A stretch of 64,000 nt of DNA from Enterobacteriaceae bacterium RIT714 (GTDB lineage: Bacteria; Pseudomonadota; Gammaproteobacteria; Enterobacterales; Enterobacteriaceae): assembly GCA_009668015.1 (NCBI GenBank), contig WJYB01000006.1:186001-250000 (forward strand), read 5' to 3'. The position numbers and the translations under genes were made by a program. Numbering within the stretch: position 1 is the stretch's first letter; the number at the start of each line of letters is the position of its first letter. Under the pieces are notes generated by a model. The model saw only the letters and a program-made list of their open reading frames with translations. It was not told the DNA's origin and made no database searches. Positions 10,439-21,627 of this stretch are shown in pieces.

Positions 10439-11443
10439 ATGGATAATTTCCAGAAAGATATTGATGACAGGGCGAATCTCACCCTGTCGAACCGGTTTGA
10501 GCTGTTATTGTTCCGTCTCGGCACCTCGCTGAATGAAAACAAGTCTGAGCTGTTTGGCATTAACGTTTTTAAGCTGCGCGAAATTGTCCCGATGCCGGAA
10601 TTCACGAAACCCGCTGGGATGAAATCACCGCTGATGGGCATGGTGAATATTCGCGATCAGGTGATCCCGGTTATCGATCTGGCGGCAGTCGCGGGCTGTA
10701 AGCCCGCTACCGGTTTGAATATTCTGCTGATTACCGAATACGCCCGCAGCGTGCAGGCGTTTGCCGTCGAGTCCGTGGAAAACATCATGCGCCTCGACTG
10801 GAAGCAGGTTCATGCGGCGGAAACCGCGGTCAGTGGGCGCTATATCACCAGCATCGCCTGCCTTGATGAAAAAACGGATACCAACGACCTGGCGATGGTG
10901 CTTGATGTTGAACAGATCCTGTATGACATCACGCCATCTAACCACGATCTGCATGCCAATAATCTGAAGACCAAAAAATTCAACATCAAGCCGGGTGCGG
11001 TGGCCATTGTTGCCGAAGACTCCAAAGTTGCACGCTCAATGCTGGAAAAAGGGCTGGAAGCAATGAATATCCCGGCCCAGCTGCATATTACCGGCAAAGA
11101 GGCATGGGAGAAAATTGGCGTTCTGGCCGCACAGGCACAGGCCGAAGGCGTACCGATCACCGATAAAATCGCGCTGGTCCTGACCGATCTCGAAATGCCA
11201 GAGATGGACGGATTTACGCTCACGCGTAAAATCAAATCCGACGAAATCCTCAAGCACATTCCGGTGGTGATCCACTCATCCCTCTCCGGCAATGCCAACG
11301 AAGATCATATTCGTAAGGTCAAAGCTGACGGCTATGTGGCGAAGTTCGAACTCAATGAGCTGTCATCGGTCATTGAGGAAGTGCTGGATCGCTCAATGAA
11401 GAAAATTGAGGGTCCGCTGATCAGCAGGAAACAGTTAGCGTAG
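10439..11443 (+). CDS. cheV: CheV-type chemotaxis adaptor (CheW-receiver fusion)
   Basis: A 334-residue two-domain protein. The CheW-like domain covers residues about 15-165 (VFKLREIVPMPE, GMVNIRDQVIPVIDL). The response-regulator receiver domain covers about 185-320, with the acidic pocket AED (192-194), phospho-acceptor Asp250 in LVLTDLEMPEMDG, and conserved Lys302 in GYVAKFELNE. It would couple chemoreceptors to CheA while its receiver tunes adaptation. It has no K-12 counterpart at this locus; Salmonella has a homologous gene next to nuoN. No other che or flagellar genes are in the window. It is convergent with nuoN and ends at a shared bidirectional terminator. Confidence 0.94.
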   Translation: MDNFQKDIDDRANLTLSNRFELLLFRLGTSLNENKSELFGINVFKLREIVPMPEFTKPAGMKSPLMGMVNIRDQVIPVIDLAAVAGCKPATGLNILLITEYARSVQAFAVESVENIMRLDWKQVHAAETAVSGRYITSIACLDEKTDTNDLAMVLDVEQILYDITPSNHDLHANNLKTKKFNIKPGAVAIVAEDSKVARSMLEKGLEAMNIPAQLHITGKEAWEKIGVLAAQAQAEGVPITDKIALVLTDLEMPEMDGFTLTRKIKSDEILKHIPVVIHSSLSGNANEDHIRKVKADGYVAKFELNELSSVIEEVLDRSMKKIEGPLISRKQLA

Positions 11444-11462
11444 GTTTGGTGCAGGCTGTTGC

Positions 11463-11493
11463 TCTCACCCCGCCCTCTCCCACCGGAGGGCGA
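11463..11493. repeat. REP-like GC-rich palindrome after cheV
   Basis: It begins with CTCACCCC and forms an 8-bp stem (CGCCCTCT paired with GGAGGGCG) over a short loop. It resembles the repeats at 48118-48160 and 48217-48262, which share the CTCACCC leader and C-rich/G-rich arms. It sits 19 nt after the cheV stop, just before the terminator. Confidence 0.6.
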
Positions 11494-11500
11494 TAATCAT

Positions 11501-11528
11501 AAAAAAACCCGCCGAGGCGGGTTTTTTT
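11501..11528. terminator. Bidirectional rho-independent terminator, cheV/nuoN
   Basis: Seven A, then the stem CCCGC-CGAG-GCGGG (11508-11521), then seven T. The symmetry lets it terminate both cheV (plus) and the nuo operon (minus); nuoN stops 15 nt beyond it. Confidence 0.93.
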
Positions 11529-11542
11529 GTTTCTTGAGTCAC

Positions 11543-13000
11543 TTACATCAAAGGCATCGCATGCTGCACCAGCGTGATCAGCGGCTGCGGGTAGATACCG
11601 AAGATAAGCACCAACAGCGCAGAGATCAGCACCACGATACCGCCCGCGCTGTACTGCCAGTTAGATGGCGCATCGCGATTCAGCTGCTGTGGCGCAGTCA
11701 GGTACAAGCTCACCGCCACGCGCAGGTAGTAGTAGAGACCAATCGCGGAGCCGATAACGACCGCCGCTGTCAGCCACCACAGACCCGCCTGCACACCGAC
11801 AGCCAGCACGTAGAACTTACCGATAAAGCCCAGCGTCATCGGGATACCCGCCAGAGACAGCATCATCACCGTCATGACCGCTGACAGAATCGGGCGGTGC
11901 CAGAACAGACCACGATAGGAGAACAGGGAATCGGCATCCGGGCCACGGTAAGGGCTGGACATCAGACTCACCACGCCGAACGCACCGAGGCTGCTGAACA
12001 GATAACCGGCCAGGTAAACCCCCACGGTCTCCATCGACATCGAACCGCTTTGCAGCGCAATCAACGCCACCAGCAGATAGCCCAGGTGTGAGATAGACGA
12101 GTAACCGAGCAGACGCTTGATGTTGGTCTGGCTCAGCGCCATCAGGTTACCGAAGATGATGGAGGCGAAGGCAATAATGCCCAACACCACACGTACCGCT
12201 TCGCTATCGCCCACTGGAGCGTACAGGAACAGACGCATCACCACGCCGAAGATAGCGATTTTGCTCGCCGTCGCCAGGAAGGTGGAGACAGGAGCCGGAG
12301 CGCCCTGATACACGTCTGGCGTCCACAGGTGGAACGGAACCAGAGAGAGTTTAAAGCCCAGCCCGACAATCATCATGCCAAGACCCGCCAGCAGCAGCGG
12401 TTCATGCAGCATGTTGTCGCCAAGGCTCTTGCCGAGCGCCACGAAAGACAGATTACCCGACTGCGCGTACAGCAGCGCCATACCAAACAGCAGGAACGAC
12501 GAAGCAGCAGCGGACAGGATCGTGTACTTGATGCTCGCTTCCAGAGAGCGCTTCTGACGGAACGCATAGCCAATCAGGCCAAACAGCGGCAGCGAGATCA
12601 GCTCAATACCGAGGAACAGCGCAGCCAGATGGTTCGCATTCGCCAGCAGAATCCCCCCCAGGGAGGCGATCAGAACCAGCAGATAGAACTCTTCTTTGTT
12701 GTCGTTATAGCCTTCAAGCCATGGATAAGCAAAGGTACAGGTCGCCAGGCTCGCCAGCAGAACCAGCCCGGTGTACAGCATAGCAAAACCGTCAACGCGC
12801 ATCAGCGGCGTGACGTCCATAGCGCCCGCCTGGCCAACAAACCAGAGGGAGACTAACGCAGCGTTCAAACCCAGAACCGACAGCGTGGCATTCAGGAAGT
12901 GATTGCGTCGCCACGCAATGGAGAGCATCACAACCACCACCGTCAATCCGACGATCAGCAGCGGTAGCAGCGCGATCAGTTGTTGTGGAGTTATTGTCAT
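11543..13000 (-). CDS. nuoN: NADH-quinone oxidoreductase subunit N
   Basis: A 485-residue, about 14-helix antiporter-like membrane subunit of complex I, homologous to ND2 and involved in proton translocation. Conserved charged residues in membrane helices are visible, including the Lys in [20 protein letters not shown] and the ASKIA helix. It is the last gene of the 13-gene nuo operon, 6 nt after nuoM and followed by the bidirectional terminator. Length equals K-12 NuoN. Confidence 0.98.
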   Translation of the reverse strand: MTITPQQLIALLPLLIVGLTVVVVMLSIAWRRNHFLNATLSVLGLNAALVSLWFVGQAGAMDVTPLMRVDGFAMLYTGLVLLASLATCTFAYPWLEGYNDNKEEFYLLVLIASLGGILLANANHLAALFLGIELISLPLFGLIGYAFRQKRSLEASIKYTILSAAASSFLLFGMALLYAQSGNLSFVALGKSLGDNMLHEPLLLAGLGMMIVGLGFKLSLVPFHLWTPDVYQGAPAPVSTFLATASKIAIFGVVMRLFLYAPVGDSEAVRVVLGIIAFASIIFGNLMALSQTNIKRLLGYSSISHLGYLLVALIALQSGSMSMETVGVYLAGYLFSSLGAFGVVSLMSSPYRGPDADSLFSYRGLFWHRPILSAVMTVMMLSLAGIPMTLGFIGKFYVLAVGVQAGLWWLTAAVVIGSAIGLYYYLRVAVSLYLTAPQQLNRDAPSNWQYSAGGIVVLISALLVLIFGIYPQPLITLVQHAMPLM

Positions 13001-13006
13001 GGCGAT

Positions 13007-14536
13007 TTACGGCCTTGTAGTAGAAGCAGAATTAACAAACCACTGCTGGATGTTACCCATCGCGGAATGCGAGGTATCCAGAATCGGCTGCGGCCAGAAG
13101 CCCAGCAGCACCAGCAGTACGACCAGCAGCAGAACGATGAACAGCTCGCGCAGCGACATTCCAGGCAGTTCTTGCGCCGCGATTTGGCTCTTCGCTTTAC
13201 CGAAGTAAGCACGATGCAGCATCGCCAGCGAATACACGGATGCGAAGACCAGGCCGAAAGTGGAGATGATCGTAATCACCGGCACCACTTTGAAGCTGCC
13301 GAACAGAATCATGAATTCGCCGACAAAGTTACCGGTACCCGGCATCCCCAGGGTCGCTACCGCAAAGAACATCGACAGCGCAGGCAGCCATTTAATCTTG
13401 CTCCACAGACCACCCATCATGCGCATATCACGCGTGTGCAGACGCTCGTACAGCTGACCGCAGAGAATGAACAGACCCGCCGCAGAAAGACCGTGGGCAA
13501 TCATCTGGATAACCGCGCCCTGGTACGCAAGCTGGCTGCCGGTGTAGATCGCAATCAGTACGAAGCCCATGTGGGAAACGGAGGTGTACGCGATCAGACG
13601 TTTGATGTCGTACTGCGTGAAAGCCATCCATGCGCCGTAGAAGATACCGATCACACCAAGCCACATGGCAATTGGGGCGAACTCAGCGGAGGCGTTCGGG
13701 AACAGCGGCAGCGCAAAACGCAGCAGACCGTAGGCCGCGGTTTTCAGCAAAATCCCCGCCAGGTCAACGGAACCCGCCGTTGGAGCCTGGGAGTGCGCAT
13801 CTGGCAGCCAGCCGTGCAGCGGAACCACCGGCATTTTTACCGCAAACGCAATGAAGAAGCCCAGCATCAGCAGATATTCAACGCCGTGAGACATTGGCGT
13901 CTTAAGCAGATCCTGATAGTTGAAGGTCCAGACACCGGTTGCGTTGTAGTGAACGAACACCAGCGCCAGAATGGCAATCAACATCACCAGACCACTCGCC
14001 TGGGTGTAAATGAAGAACTTGGTGGCCGCCGTGATACGCGTTTTACCGTCGGACGCCTTATGGCCCCACAGCGCGATCAGGAAGTACATCGGCACCAGCA
14101 TCATTTCCCAGAAGAAGAAGAACAGGAACATGTCGATGGCAAGGAATACGCCGATCACGCCGCCGAGGATCCACATCAGGTTCAGGTGGAAGAAGCCCTG
14201 GTATTTTTGAATTTCTTGCCAGGAGCAAAGTACCGCCAGAACGCCGAGCAGGCCGGTCAATACCACCATCAGCAGCGACAGACCATCGAGAGCCAGGTGG
14301 ATCGTGATACCGAAACGCGGTATCCACGGCAGGATAAATTCAGACTGCCACTGCGGAATGCCCGCAGACTGGGTCAGAGAGTAGCCGCCCTGCAACCACA
14401 GTTGCAGTGACAGCGCCAGCGTCAATCCCATGGTGATCAGCGCAATCCAGCGCGGCATCTTCACGCCAAAGCGTTCGGTCTGCCAGCACAGGAATCCACC
14501 GATGAAGGGAATTAATATTAGCCAGGGTAATAACAT
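13007..14536 (-). CDS. nuoM: NADH-quinone oxidoreductase subunit M
   Basis: A 509-residue antiporter-like proton-pumping subunit (ND4 homologue) with about 14 transmembrane helices. It contains the essential helix-5 Glu in FFFFWEMMLVPMYFLIALWG. The channel Lys is in FAVKMPVVPLHGWLPDAHSQAPT, and a second conserved Lys follows in GILLKTAAYGL. Length matches K-12. A hairpin at 14558-14575 separates it from nuoL. Confidence 0.98.
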   Translation of the reverse strand: MLLPWLILIPFIGGFLCWQTERFGVKMPRWIALITMGLTLALSLQLWLQGGYSLTQSAGIPQWQSEFILPWIPRFGITIHLALDGLSLLMVVLTGLLGVLAVLCSWQEIQKYQGFFHLNLMWILGGVIGVFLAIDMFLFFFFWEMMLVPMYFLIALWGHKASDGKTRITAATKFFIYTQASGLVMLIAILALVFVHYNATGVWTFNYQDLLKTPMSHGVEYLLMLGFFIAFAVKMPVVPLHGWLPDAHSQAPTAGSVDLAGILLKTAAYGLLRFALPLFPNASAEFAPIAMWLGVIGIFYGAWMAFTQYDIKRLIAYTSVSHMGFVLIAIYTGSQLAYQGAVIQMIAHGLSAAGLFILCGQLYERLHTRDMRMMGGLWSKIKWLPALSMFFAVATLGMPGTGNFVGEFMILFGSFKVVPVITIISTFGLVFASVYSLAMLHRAYFGKAKSQIAAQELPGMSLRELFIVLLLVVLLVLLGFWPQPILDTSHSAMGNIQQWFVNSASTTRP

Positions 14537-14557
14537 GGCGATTTTTATTCCTTTTTA

Positions 14558-14575
14558 AGGCCCCACCAGGGGCCT
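14558..14575 (-). other. Intercistronic hairpin nuoL-nuoM
   Basis: A perfect 7-bp stem (AGGCCCC/GGGGCCT) with a 4-nt loop begins 36 nt after the nuoL stop on the transcript. It is followed by TTAAAAAGG, which supplies the nuoM ribosome site rather than a T run. It therefore looks like an mRNA-processing or stabilising hairpin rather than a terminator. Confidence 0.6.
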
Positions 14576-14611
14576 GATTTTCAACGAATTCGCAAACAAT
14601 TCACGTAACGA

Positions 14612-16453
14612 TCAACGCAGGAACATCAGCAGCGCCAGCACGACAACCGCACCAATGCTCATTGATGCCACATACCAGCGCAGATAACCGTTCTCACTCA
14701 ACAGCAGACCTTTGCCTGCGAAGCGGGACAGCACAGCCGGGATGTTCATCATTGAGTTCAGCGGATCGCGCTTCAGCAGCCACGCAACGCCCAGGAATGG
14801 CTTAACGAAGATCTTGTCGTATAGCCAGTCAAAGCCCCACGCGTTGTACCACCAGGTGCCCAACAGACGACCAGGCGCGCTGTTGGCGACGGCGGTAACC
14901 AGAGTACGTTTACCCAGCCACAGCCATGCTGCAATCAGGATCCCCGCAATGGCGACCACACCAGAGGTGATTTCAAGCGTCAGAACGCGACCGTGCTCAA
15001 GCTCGGTGGTATCCGGCAGTACACCCTGCAACGGTGGCACAATCATTGCGCCAACGAAGGTAGACAGCACCAGCAGAACCAGCAGCGGCAGATGGTGGGT
15101 AATCCCCTTCCCTGCATGAGCGTGAATTTGTTCTTTACCGTGGAAGACGATGAAAATCATTCGGAAGGTATACAGGGAGGTCATGAATGCACCGACCAGA
15201 CCTGCCACCATCAGATTGATATGTCCATTTGCCATGGCACCCGCAAGGATTTCGTCCTTACTGAAGAAGCCCGCGGTGATGAGAGGCAGAGCCGACAGCG
15301 CCGCGCCACCCACCAGGAAGCAAACGTAAACCAGCGGAATAGATTTACGCAGACCGCCCATTTTAAAGATGTTCTGCTCGTGATGGCAGGCCAGAATGAC
15401 GGAGCCAGACGCAAGGAACAGCAGCGCTTTAAAGAACGCATGAGTCATCAGATGGAAAATCGCCGCATCCCACGCCTGCACGCCCAGCGCCAGGAACATG
15501 TAGCCAATCTGGCTCATAGTGGAGTAAGCGAGAACACGTTTGATGTCGGTCTGCACCAGCGCGGCAAAGCCTGCCAGAACCAGCGTGACAGCACCCACGA
15601 TGCCCACCAGATGCAAGATTTCTGGGGTCATCAGGAACAGGCCATGCGTACGCGCAATCAGGTAAACACCCGCGGTCACCATGGTGGCAGCGTGGATCAG
15701 CGCGGAGACAGGCGTTGGACCTGCCATCGCGTCGGCAAGCCAGGTCTGCAACGGCAGCTGCGCGGATTTACCCACAGCACCACCCAGCAGCATCAGCGTC
15801 GCCCACGTCAGCATATTGTTGCCTGCTTCGAAGTGTGCCGGAGCCAGTTCGACCATTTCGCGGAAGTTCAGCGTGCCCAGTTCTTTGTACAAAATGAACA
15901 GAGCGAAAGCGAGGAAGACGTCACCCACACGGGTCACGACAAACGCTTTCATCGCTGCTGCGCCATTCTTCGGATCGGTGTAATAGAACCCGATCAGCAG
16001 ATAAGAACAGAGACCCACGCCTTCCCAGCCGAGATACATCAGCAGCAAGTTATCGCCCAGCACCAGAACAACCATGCTGGCAATAAAGAGGTTGGTGTAG
16101 GCGAAGAAGCGGGAGTAACCCTCTTCACCGCGCATATACCAGGAGGCGAACATGTGGATCAGGAAACCGACACCGGTAACAACAGAGAGCATGGTCAGAG
16201 AGAGACCATCCAGCACGAGGTTGAAACCAATATTGAAATCACCGACCGACATCCAGGTCCACAGCGGCAGACTAAACGCCTGCTTGCCGTTATTGAAGAA
16301 GTCGATACCGGCATACGCTGTCACCAGCGCTGCCAGGCCGATTGAGCCAATGCCCACTGTCGCGGACAGATTTTCCGACCAGCGGCCGCGGGAGAAAGCC
16401 AGCAGCACAAAGCCAATCAACGGGAAAATAATGGTTAAGGCAAGCATGTTCAT
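14612..16453 (-). CDS. nuoL: NADH-quinone oxidoreductase subunit L
   Basis: A 613-residue antiporter-like subunit (ND5 homologue) at the distal end of the complex I membrane arm. The sequence carries the helix-5 Glu ([18 protein letters not shown]), the Lys of [16 protein letters not shown], and [18 protein letters not shown]. The C-terminal ~110 residues form the long amphipathic lateral helix plus a final membrane helix. Its start overlaps nuoK by 4 bp. Confidence 0.98.
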   Translation of the reverse strand: MNMLALTIIFPLIGFVLLAFSRGRWSENLSATVGIGSIGLAALVTAYAGIDFFNNGKQAFSLPLWTWMSVGDFNIGFNLVLDGLSLTMLSVVTGVGFLIHMFASWYMRGEEGYSRFFAYTNLFIASMVVLVLGDNLLLMYLGWEGVGLCSYLLIGFYYTDPKNGAAAMKAFVVTRVGDVFLAFALFILYKELGTLNFREMVELAPAHFEAGNNMLTWATLMLLGGAVGKSAQLPLQTWLADAMAGPTPVSALIHAATMVTAGVYLIARTHGLFLMTPEILHLVGIVGAVTLVLAGFAALVQTDIKRVLAYSTMSQIGYMFLALGVQAWDAAIFHLMTHAFFKALLFLASGSVILACHHEQNIFKMGGLRKSIPLVYVCFLVGGAALSALPLITAGFFSKDEILAGAMANGHINLMVAGLVGAFMTSLYTFRMIFIVFHGKEQIHAHAGKGITHHLPLLVLLVLSTFVGAMIVPPLQGVLPDTTELEHGRVLTLEITSGVVAIAGILIAAWLWLGKRTLVTAVANSAPGRLLGTWWYNAWGFDWLYDKIFVKPFLGVAWLLKRDPLNSMMNIPAVLSRFAGKGLLLSENGYLRWYVASMSIGAVVVLALLMFLR

Positions 16454-16752
16454 CCACGCAACTCACTTACTGAATCGATGTTCAGGTTCTGGCGGCGACG
16501 ATGGAGCTGCAGTAACAGCGCCAGGCCAATACTCGCTTCGGCAGCCGCAAGGCTGATGGCGAGAATATACATAACCTGACCATCGGTCTGGCCCCAGTAG
16601 CTACCGGCAACCACAAAGGCCAGCGCGGAAGCGTTGATCATGATTTCCAGACCGATCAGCATAAACAGCAGATTGCGGCGGATAACCAGACCGGTTAAGC
16701 CCAGAACGAATAAAATCGCGGCGAGGATCAGTCCATGTGTTAAGGGGATCAT
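16450..16752 (-). CDS. nuoK: NADH-quinone oxidoreductase subunit K
   Basis: A 100-residue three-helix subunit (ND4L homologue). The two membrane glutamates implicated in proton transfer are in [10 protein letters not shown] and [11 protein letters not shown]. It overlaps nuoJ upstream and nuoL downstream by 4 bp each. Length equals K-12 NuoK. Confidence 0.98.
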   Translation of the reverse strand: MIPLTHGLILAAILFVLGLTGLVIRRNLLFMLIGLEIMINASALAFVVAGSYWGQTDGQVMYILAISLAAAEASIGLALLLQLHRRRQNLNIDSVSELRG

Positions 16753-17303
16753 GCGCGCTCCTCCGTTTTTCTTTTCGCGCTATCGTTCGCACGGTTGCTC
16801 AGCACTTCGCCCGCACGATCTTCGCGGCCAACGTGGAAGGCAACAACCAGGCCCGCCAGCAGCAGCATCGACGCCAGTTCAACGGCCAGAACGTAAGGCC
16901 CAAACAGGGTGATACCCACTGCTTTAGCGCTGATCGGCGTACCGTCGATACCCTGATCGTTCACGCCGAGAATGGCGTAAACGATCACCGCCAGCATGAT
17001 AGCCGACAAAATAGCCGGGCCAATCCACACCTGCGGTTTCAACCACTGACGTTCCTGCTCAATTTCAGAGCCGCCCAGGTTCAGCATCATGACCACGAAA
17101 ACGAACAGAACCATGATGGCGCCGGCGTAAACGATAATTTCCAGCGCACCCGCAAAGTGGGCACCCAGCGCGAAGAACACGCCGGAAATGGCCAGCAGCG
17201 AGATGATTAAGTAAAGCAACGCATGCACCGGATTGGTGTGCGTGATCACTCGCAGCGTGGCCAGGATGGCGATAAGGCCACAGATATAAAAAGCGAATTC
17301 CAT
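16749..17303 (-). CDS. nuoJ: NADH-quinone oxidoreductase subunit J
   Basis: A 184-residue five-helix membrane subunit (ND6 homologue). The conserved pi-bulge helix is visible as [19 protein letters not shown], followed by NLGGSE. The C-terminus is a charged cytoplasmic tail. The gene follows nuoI by 10 nt and overlaps nuoK by 4 bp. Confidence 0.98.
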   Translation of the reverse strand: MEFAFYICGLIAILATLRVITHTNPVHALLYLIISLLAISGVFFALGAHFAGALEIIVYAGAIMVLFVFVVMMLNLGGSEIEQERQWLKPQVWIGPAILSAIMLAVIVYAILGVNDQGIDGTPISAKAVGITLFGPYVLAVELASMLLLAGLVVAFHVGREDRAGEVLSNRANDSAKRKTEERA

Positions 17304-17313
17304 TGCCCTCTCC

Positions 17314-17856
17314 TTACGGTAACAGGCTCTTGACGTCGATAGGCTTGGCTTCGTTCTCTGCTTCGCCCTTATCTTTGCCGTCGATTGCCATACCCGCCAT
17401 CCGGTAGAAGTTATATTCCGGGTATTTGCCCGGACCGGAAATCAGCAGATCCTCTTTTTCGTACACCAGATCCTGACGTTTGTACTCACCCAGTTCGAAA
17501 TCTGGAGTCAGCTGAATCGCCGTGGTTGGGCACGCTTCTTCACACAGACCGCAGAAAATGCAGCGTGAGAAGTTGATGCGGAAAAACTCAGGGTACCAGC
17601 GGCCGTCTTTGGTCTCAGCTTTCTGCAAAGAGATACAGCCGACCGGGCACGCTACCGCACACAGGTTACAGGCAACGCAACGCTCTTCGCCGTCCGGATC
17701 GCGTGAAAGCACGATGCGGCCACGGTAGCGCGGCGGCAGATATACCGGCTCTTCCGGATACATCTGGGTTTCGCGTTTTGCAAACGCGTGCAGGCCAATC
17801 ATCCAGATACTGCGTACCTGGGTGCCAAAGCCTACCAATAATTCTTTTAAGGTCAT
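17314..17856 (-). CDS. nuoI: NADH-quinone oxidoreductase subunit I (two [4Fe-4S] ferredoxin)
   Basis: A 180-residue TYKY-type subunit carrying clusters N6a and N6b. The two ferredoxin motifs are intact: Cys60/63/66/70 ([12 protein letters not shown]) and Cys99/102/105/109 ([12 protein letters not shown]). An N-terminal amphipathic helix docks onto the membrane arm. It lies 13 nt after nuoH. Confidence 0.98.
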   Translation of the reverse strand: MTLKELLVGFGTQVRSIWMIGLHAFAKRETQMYPEEPVYLPPRYRGRIVLSRDPDGEERCVACNLCAVACPVGCISLQKAETKDGRWYPEFFRINFSRCIFCGLCEEACPTTAIQLTPDFELGEYKRQDLVYEKEDLLISGPGKYPEYNFYRMAGMAIDGKDKGEAENEAKPIDVKSLLP

Positions 17857-17869
17857 GGTCTATTGCCCC

Positions 17870-18847
17870 TTATGGCTGCTGCCAGAGAATGACAGCCGCC
17901 GTTACCAACAAGTTGACTAGCGTCAGCGGCAGGCACACTTTCCAGCCGAAGGACATTACCTGGTCATAACGTGGACGCGGTAATGAGGCGCGAATCAAAA
18001 TGAACATCATCATGAAGAACGCGGTTTTCAGCGCGAACCAGATGAACGGCGGTAAGAACGGGCCATGCCAGCCACCAAAGAACAGCGTTACCATCAACGC
18101 GGAAATGGTGACGATACCGATGTACTCGCCCACGAAGAACAGACCGAATTTCATCCCGGAATATTCAATGTGATAACCGTCGGCCAGTTCCTGTTCGGCT
18201 TCTGGCTGGTCAAACGGGTGACGGTGACAGACCGCCACGCCCGCGATAGCAAAGGTGACAAAACCAAAGAACTGCGGAATGACGTTCCAGATGTCGGCCT
18301 GGTTATTAACGATGTCGGTCATATTGAATGAACCGGCCTGCGCCACCACGCCCATCAGTGAGAGACCCAGGAACACTTCGTAGCTCAGGGTCTGCGCAGA
18401 CGCACGCATCGCACCCAGCAGCGAGTATTTGTTGTTACTGGACCAGCCCGCGAACAGCACCGCGTAAACCGCCAGGCCTGCCATCATCAGGAAGAATAGA
18501 ATCCCGATATTCAGATCAGCCACAACCCAGGTCGGGCTAACCGGAACGATAGCAAACGCCAGCAGCAGCGAGGTAAAGGCGATCATTGGAGCAAGAGTAA
18601 AGATGACGCGATCCGAGAATTTCGGGATCCAGTCTTCTTTAAAGAACATCTTGATCATGTCCGCGACCAGCTGGAGTGAACCACCCCAGCCCACGCGGTT
18701 CGGTCCGTAACGGTTCTGGAACAGCCCGAGCAGACGACGTTCACCAAAGCTCATGAACGCACCGCAGGTGACAACCACCAGCAGAATGACCACCGCCTTA
18801 AGGATGCTTAACAGAATTTCGATGAGATCCGGCGTTAACCAACTCAT
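17870..18847 (-). CDS. nuoH: NADH-quinone oxidoreductase subunit H
   Basis: A 325-residue eight-helix subunit (ND1 homologue) that forms much of the quinone chamber at the junction of the two arms. Signatures include [23 protein letters not shown] and the Glu-rich loop [22 protein letters not shown]. Its start overlaps the nuoG stop by 4 bp. Confidence 0.98.
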   Translation of the reverse strand: MSWLTPDLIEILLSILKAVVILLVVVTCGAFMSFGERRLLGLFQNRYGPNRVGWGGSLQLVADMIKMFFKEDWIPKFSDRVIFTLAPMIAFTSLLLAFAIVPVSPTWVVADLNIGILFFLMMAGLAVYAVLFAGWSSNNKYSLLGAMRASAQTLSYEVFLGLSLMGVVAQAGSFNMTDIVNNQADIWNVIPQFFGFVTFAIAGVAVCHRHPFDQPEAEQELADGYHIEYSGMKFGLFFVGEYIGIVTISALMVTLFFGGWHGPFLPPFIWFALKTAFFMMMFILIRASLPRPRYDQVMSFGWKVCLPLTLVNLLVTAAVILWQQP

Positions 18848-21570
18848 GCTTGTGCCTCCTGCAGATTATCAAGACGCGCGCCCGCCAGCACCGGTGCGAT
18901 ACCCGGCAGACCCATCGGCAGACCCACCTGCCCTGCTGTCAGACCTTCGGAGATAATCAGCGGCAGGCTGATGGTCTGGCCTTCATAGCTAAAGGAGATC
19001 TGGCTGCCCGCGTTAACGCCAAGCTTCGCGGCATCTGCCGGATTGAGCTTGATGTATGGCTGTGGCATCCGCGTCTGGAACACCGGAGAGCGCTGGGACA
19101 TCTCGTCGCTACCAAACAGATGGTAGTAAGGCGCGATACGCCAGTTGCCTTCCTGAGCCTCGAAGCTTGCCGGCACGATCGTGAAGTAATCCAGACCGTT
19201 TCCGCTTGCTTCAATCAGACGCACACCCGGATCGCCGTGGCGCAGAGAGCCGCCCACTTCAGCCTGGAACTTGTTCCATGCCTGTGGGGAGTTCCAGCCC
19301 GGAGCCCATGCGAACGGCACCTGAGAGCGCGGAGCAGACGGCTGGTTGTTCCCTTCCATAGAGAAGGCAAACATCGTGTCTTTATCCTGCGGCTGACGCG
19401 GTTCGTGCACGCTGATATTCGCGCGCATGGCAGTACGACCACTGTAACGGTGCGGTTCACGGGCCAGCTTCTGGCCGCGAATGCGGAAGCTCGCGTCCGG
19501 CGCGGCTTCTTTAATGCCAGCCAGCTGCGGTAGTTTTGCGACCACGGCATCGATCACATCATCGAGCTGCGTCCAGTCCACCTGACGGTTTTCCACGGTG
19601 CTGTGCAATGAGTGCAGCCAGCGCCAGCTTTCCAGCATCACGGTGTTGCTGTCGTAGTAAGACGGGTCATAAACCTGGAAGAAACGCTGTGCGCGGCCTT
19701 CGTTGTTAATCACCGTACCGTCGCTTTCCGCAAAGCTTGCGGCAGACAGTACCAGGTGTGCTTTGTCCATAATCGCCGTACGTTGATGGTCGATAACCAT
19801 CACCAGCGGCGCTTTAGACAGAGCAGCATCCACGCGAGCCGCAGAAGCATGACGATGCAAGTCGTTCTCAAGCACGATAACGCCGTCAGCCGCACCCGAT
19901 TCGAGTTCGCTCAACGCCGACTCCAGAGAGCCGCCGCCAATCATCCCCAGCCCCATGCTGTTCACGGCACGGGCAATCATGGTGACGCCAACGTCAGCAC
20001 CACGCCCTTTCAGGGCTTTGGCAACGTTCGCTGCCGCCTGAATGACGTCAAGGCTACCGGCGTTTGTTCCGGAAATAATCAGCGGTTTCTTCGCCCCCGC
20101 CAGTGCCTGTACGATCACGTCGATCTTGCTTTGCAGATCGCGATCCATACCTTCAACGGCTGGCGCACTGTTATCCAGGGCGTGTGCAATGGCAAAACCA
20201 AGGCGCGCCTGATCTTCAACCGGCGCGCGGTAAGTCCATGCAGCGATATCATCCAGACGGGTGTTGTCGACGTTAGTCACAAACAGCGGATGTTTGGCGC
20301 GCTGGCCAATGTTCAGGATTGCCGCAATCTGCCAGTCAGCCACTTTCTGAGCCGCTGCCATTTCACGTGCTTTACCTTTCACCGCCTGGCGAACCGCCAG
20401 CGCAACACGTGCACCGGTCTGCGTCAGATCTTCACCCAGCACCAGTACGGCATCATAGGATTCGATTTCACGCAGCGCAGGGGTACGAATACCGCCTTCG
20501 CGCAGGACTTTCAGCACCAGTTGCAGACGTTCCTGCTCGCCGTGAGCGATACCGGTATAGAAGTTATCCGCACCGACCAGCTCACGTAGCGCAAAGTTGC
20601 TTTCGACGCTGGCACGCGGGGAACCAATACCGATCACTTTCTTCGACTGGCGCAGAATATCGGCCGCGCCCTGCATCGCTTGTTCAGCATTCAGGGTAAT
20701 GAAATCATCACCACGACGTTGAACCGGCTGACGCGGACGGTCTTTCAGGTTCACATAGCCATAGCCGAAACGACCGCGGTCGCAGAGGAAATAGTGGTTA
20801 ACGGTACCGTTATAGCGGTTTTCGATACGACGCAGCTCGCCGTAACGCTCGCCAGGGCTGGTGTTACAACCCAGGGAGCATTGCTGGCAGATGCTTGGCG
20901 CAAACTGCATGTCCCATTTACGGTTATAACGCTCGGAGTGCGTTTTATCAGTGAATACGCCGGTCGGACAGATTTCAACCAGGTTGCCGGAGAATTCGCT
21001 TTCAAGCGTACCGTCTTCCGGACGACCAAAGTAGACGTTGTCATGTGCGCCATAGACGCCCAGATCCTGACCGTCCGCGTAGTCTTTGTAGTAACGAACA
21101 CAGCGGTAGCAGGCGATGCAGCGGTTCATTTCATGAGAGATGAACGGCCCCAGATCCTGATTACGGTGAGTACGTTTCGTAAAGCGATAGCGACGGAAGC
21201 TGTGACCGGTCATAACGGTCATATCCTGAAGGTGGCAGTTACCGCCCTCTTCACAGACCGGACAGTCGTGCGGGTGGTTAGTCATCAACCACTCAACCAC
21301 GCTTTCACGGAACTGTTTCGCTTCTTCATCGTCTATAGAAATAAAGGTGCCTTCGGTGGCTGGCGTCATACAGGACATTACCAGGCGACCACGCGTGTCT
21401 TCCGCGTTTTGATATTGCTTTACCGCACACTGGCGGCAAGCACCGACGCTGCCCAGCGCCGGATGCCAGCAAAAATACGGAATATCAAGGCCGAGAGACA
21501 GACAAGCTTCTAGCAGGTTGTCCGCCCCGTTGACCTCGTATTCTTTGCCGTCTACATGAATCGTAGCCAT
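18844..21570 (-). CDS. nuoG: NADH-quinone oxidoreductase subunit G
   Basis: A 908-residue molybdopterin-oxidoreductase-like subunit of the peripheral arm. The N-terminal [2Fe-2S] domain (Cys in [10 protein letters not shown]) is followed by the His-ligated [4Fe-4S] region ([14 protein letters not shown]) and a ferredoxin part ([17 protein letters not shown]). The extra cluster N7 ligands CQQCSLGCN near residue 228 are present, as in E. coli. I start at ATG 21568-21570 ([13 protein letters not shown]); an ATG two codons earlier is in frame but less likely. It overlaps nuoH by 4 bp and lies 57 nt after nuoF. Confidence 0.97.
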   Translation of the reverse strand: MATIHVDGKEYEVNGADNLLEACLSLGLDIPYFCWHPALGSVGACRQCAVKQYQNAEDTRGRLVMSCMTPATEGTFISIDDEEAKQFRESVVEWLMTNHPHDCPVCEEGGNCHLQDMTVMTGHSFRRYRFTKRTHRNQDLGPFISHEMNRCIACYRCVRYYKDYADGQDLGVYGAHDNVYFGRPEDGTLESEFSGNLVEICPTGVFTDKTHSERYNRKWDMQFAPSICQQCSLGCNTSPGERYGELRRIENRYNGTVNHYFLCDRGRFGYGYVNLKDRPRQPVQRRGDDFITLNAEQAMQGAADILRQSKKVIGIGSPRASVESNFALRELVGADNFYTGIAHGEQERLQLVLKVLREGGIRTPALREIESYDAVLVLGEDLTQTGARVALAVRQAVKGKAREMAAAQKVADWQIAAILNIGQRAKHPLFVTNVDNTRLDDIAAWTYRAPVEDQARLGFAIAHALDNSAPAVEGMDRDLQSKIDVIVQALAGAKKPLIISGTNAGSLDVIQAAANVAKALKGRGADVGVTMIARAVNSMGLGMIGGGSLESALSELESGAADGVIVLENDLHRHASAARVDAALSKAPLVMVIDHQRTAIMDKAHLVLSAASFAESDGTVINNEGRAQRFFQVYDPSYYDSNTVMLESWRWLHSLHSTVENRQVDWTQLDDVIDAVVAKLPQLAGIKEAAPDASFRIRGQKLAREPHRYSGRTAMRANISVHEPRQPQDKDTMFAFSMEGNNQPSAPRSQVPFAWAPGWNSPQAWNKFQAEVGGSLRHGDPGVRLIEASGNGLDYFTIVPASFEAQEGNWRIAPYYHLFGSDEMSQRSPVFQTRMPQPYIKLNPADAAKLGVNAGSQISFSYEGQTISLPLIISEGLTAGQVGLPMGLPGIAPVLAGARLDNLQEAQA

Positions 21571-21587
21571 TAGCATGCTTCCAGTTG

Positions 21588-21606
21588 GCTCAGTCTAAGA
21601 CTGAGC
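21588..21606 (-). other. Hairpin in the nuoF-nuoG leader
   Basis: A perfect 8-bp stem (GCTCAGTC/GACTGAGC) with a 3-nt loop ends 17 nt before the nuoG ATG, immediately upstream of its GGAAG ribosome site. It has no T run, so an effect on processing or nuoG translation is more likely than termination. Confidence 0.55.
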
Positions 21607-21627
21607 GTTAATCAAAATTCAGTATCG

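Noticed and set aside
19612-20589. 325-codon plus-strand ORF opposite nuoG, and similar long ORFs opposite nuoCD, nuoF, nuoL and nuoM
   Set aside because: They are mirror frames of GC-rich coding DNA; their products are rich in His, Arg and Gln without domain structure, and the nuo genes on the other strand are unmistakable.
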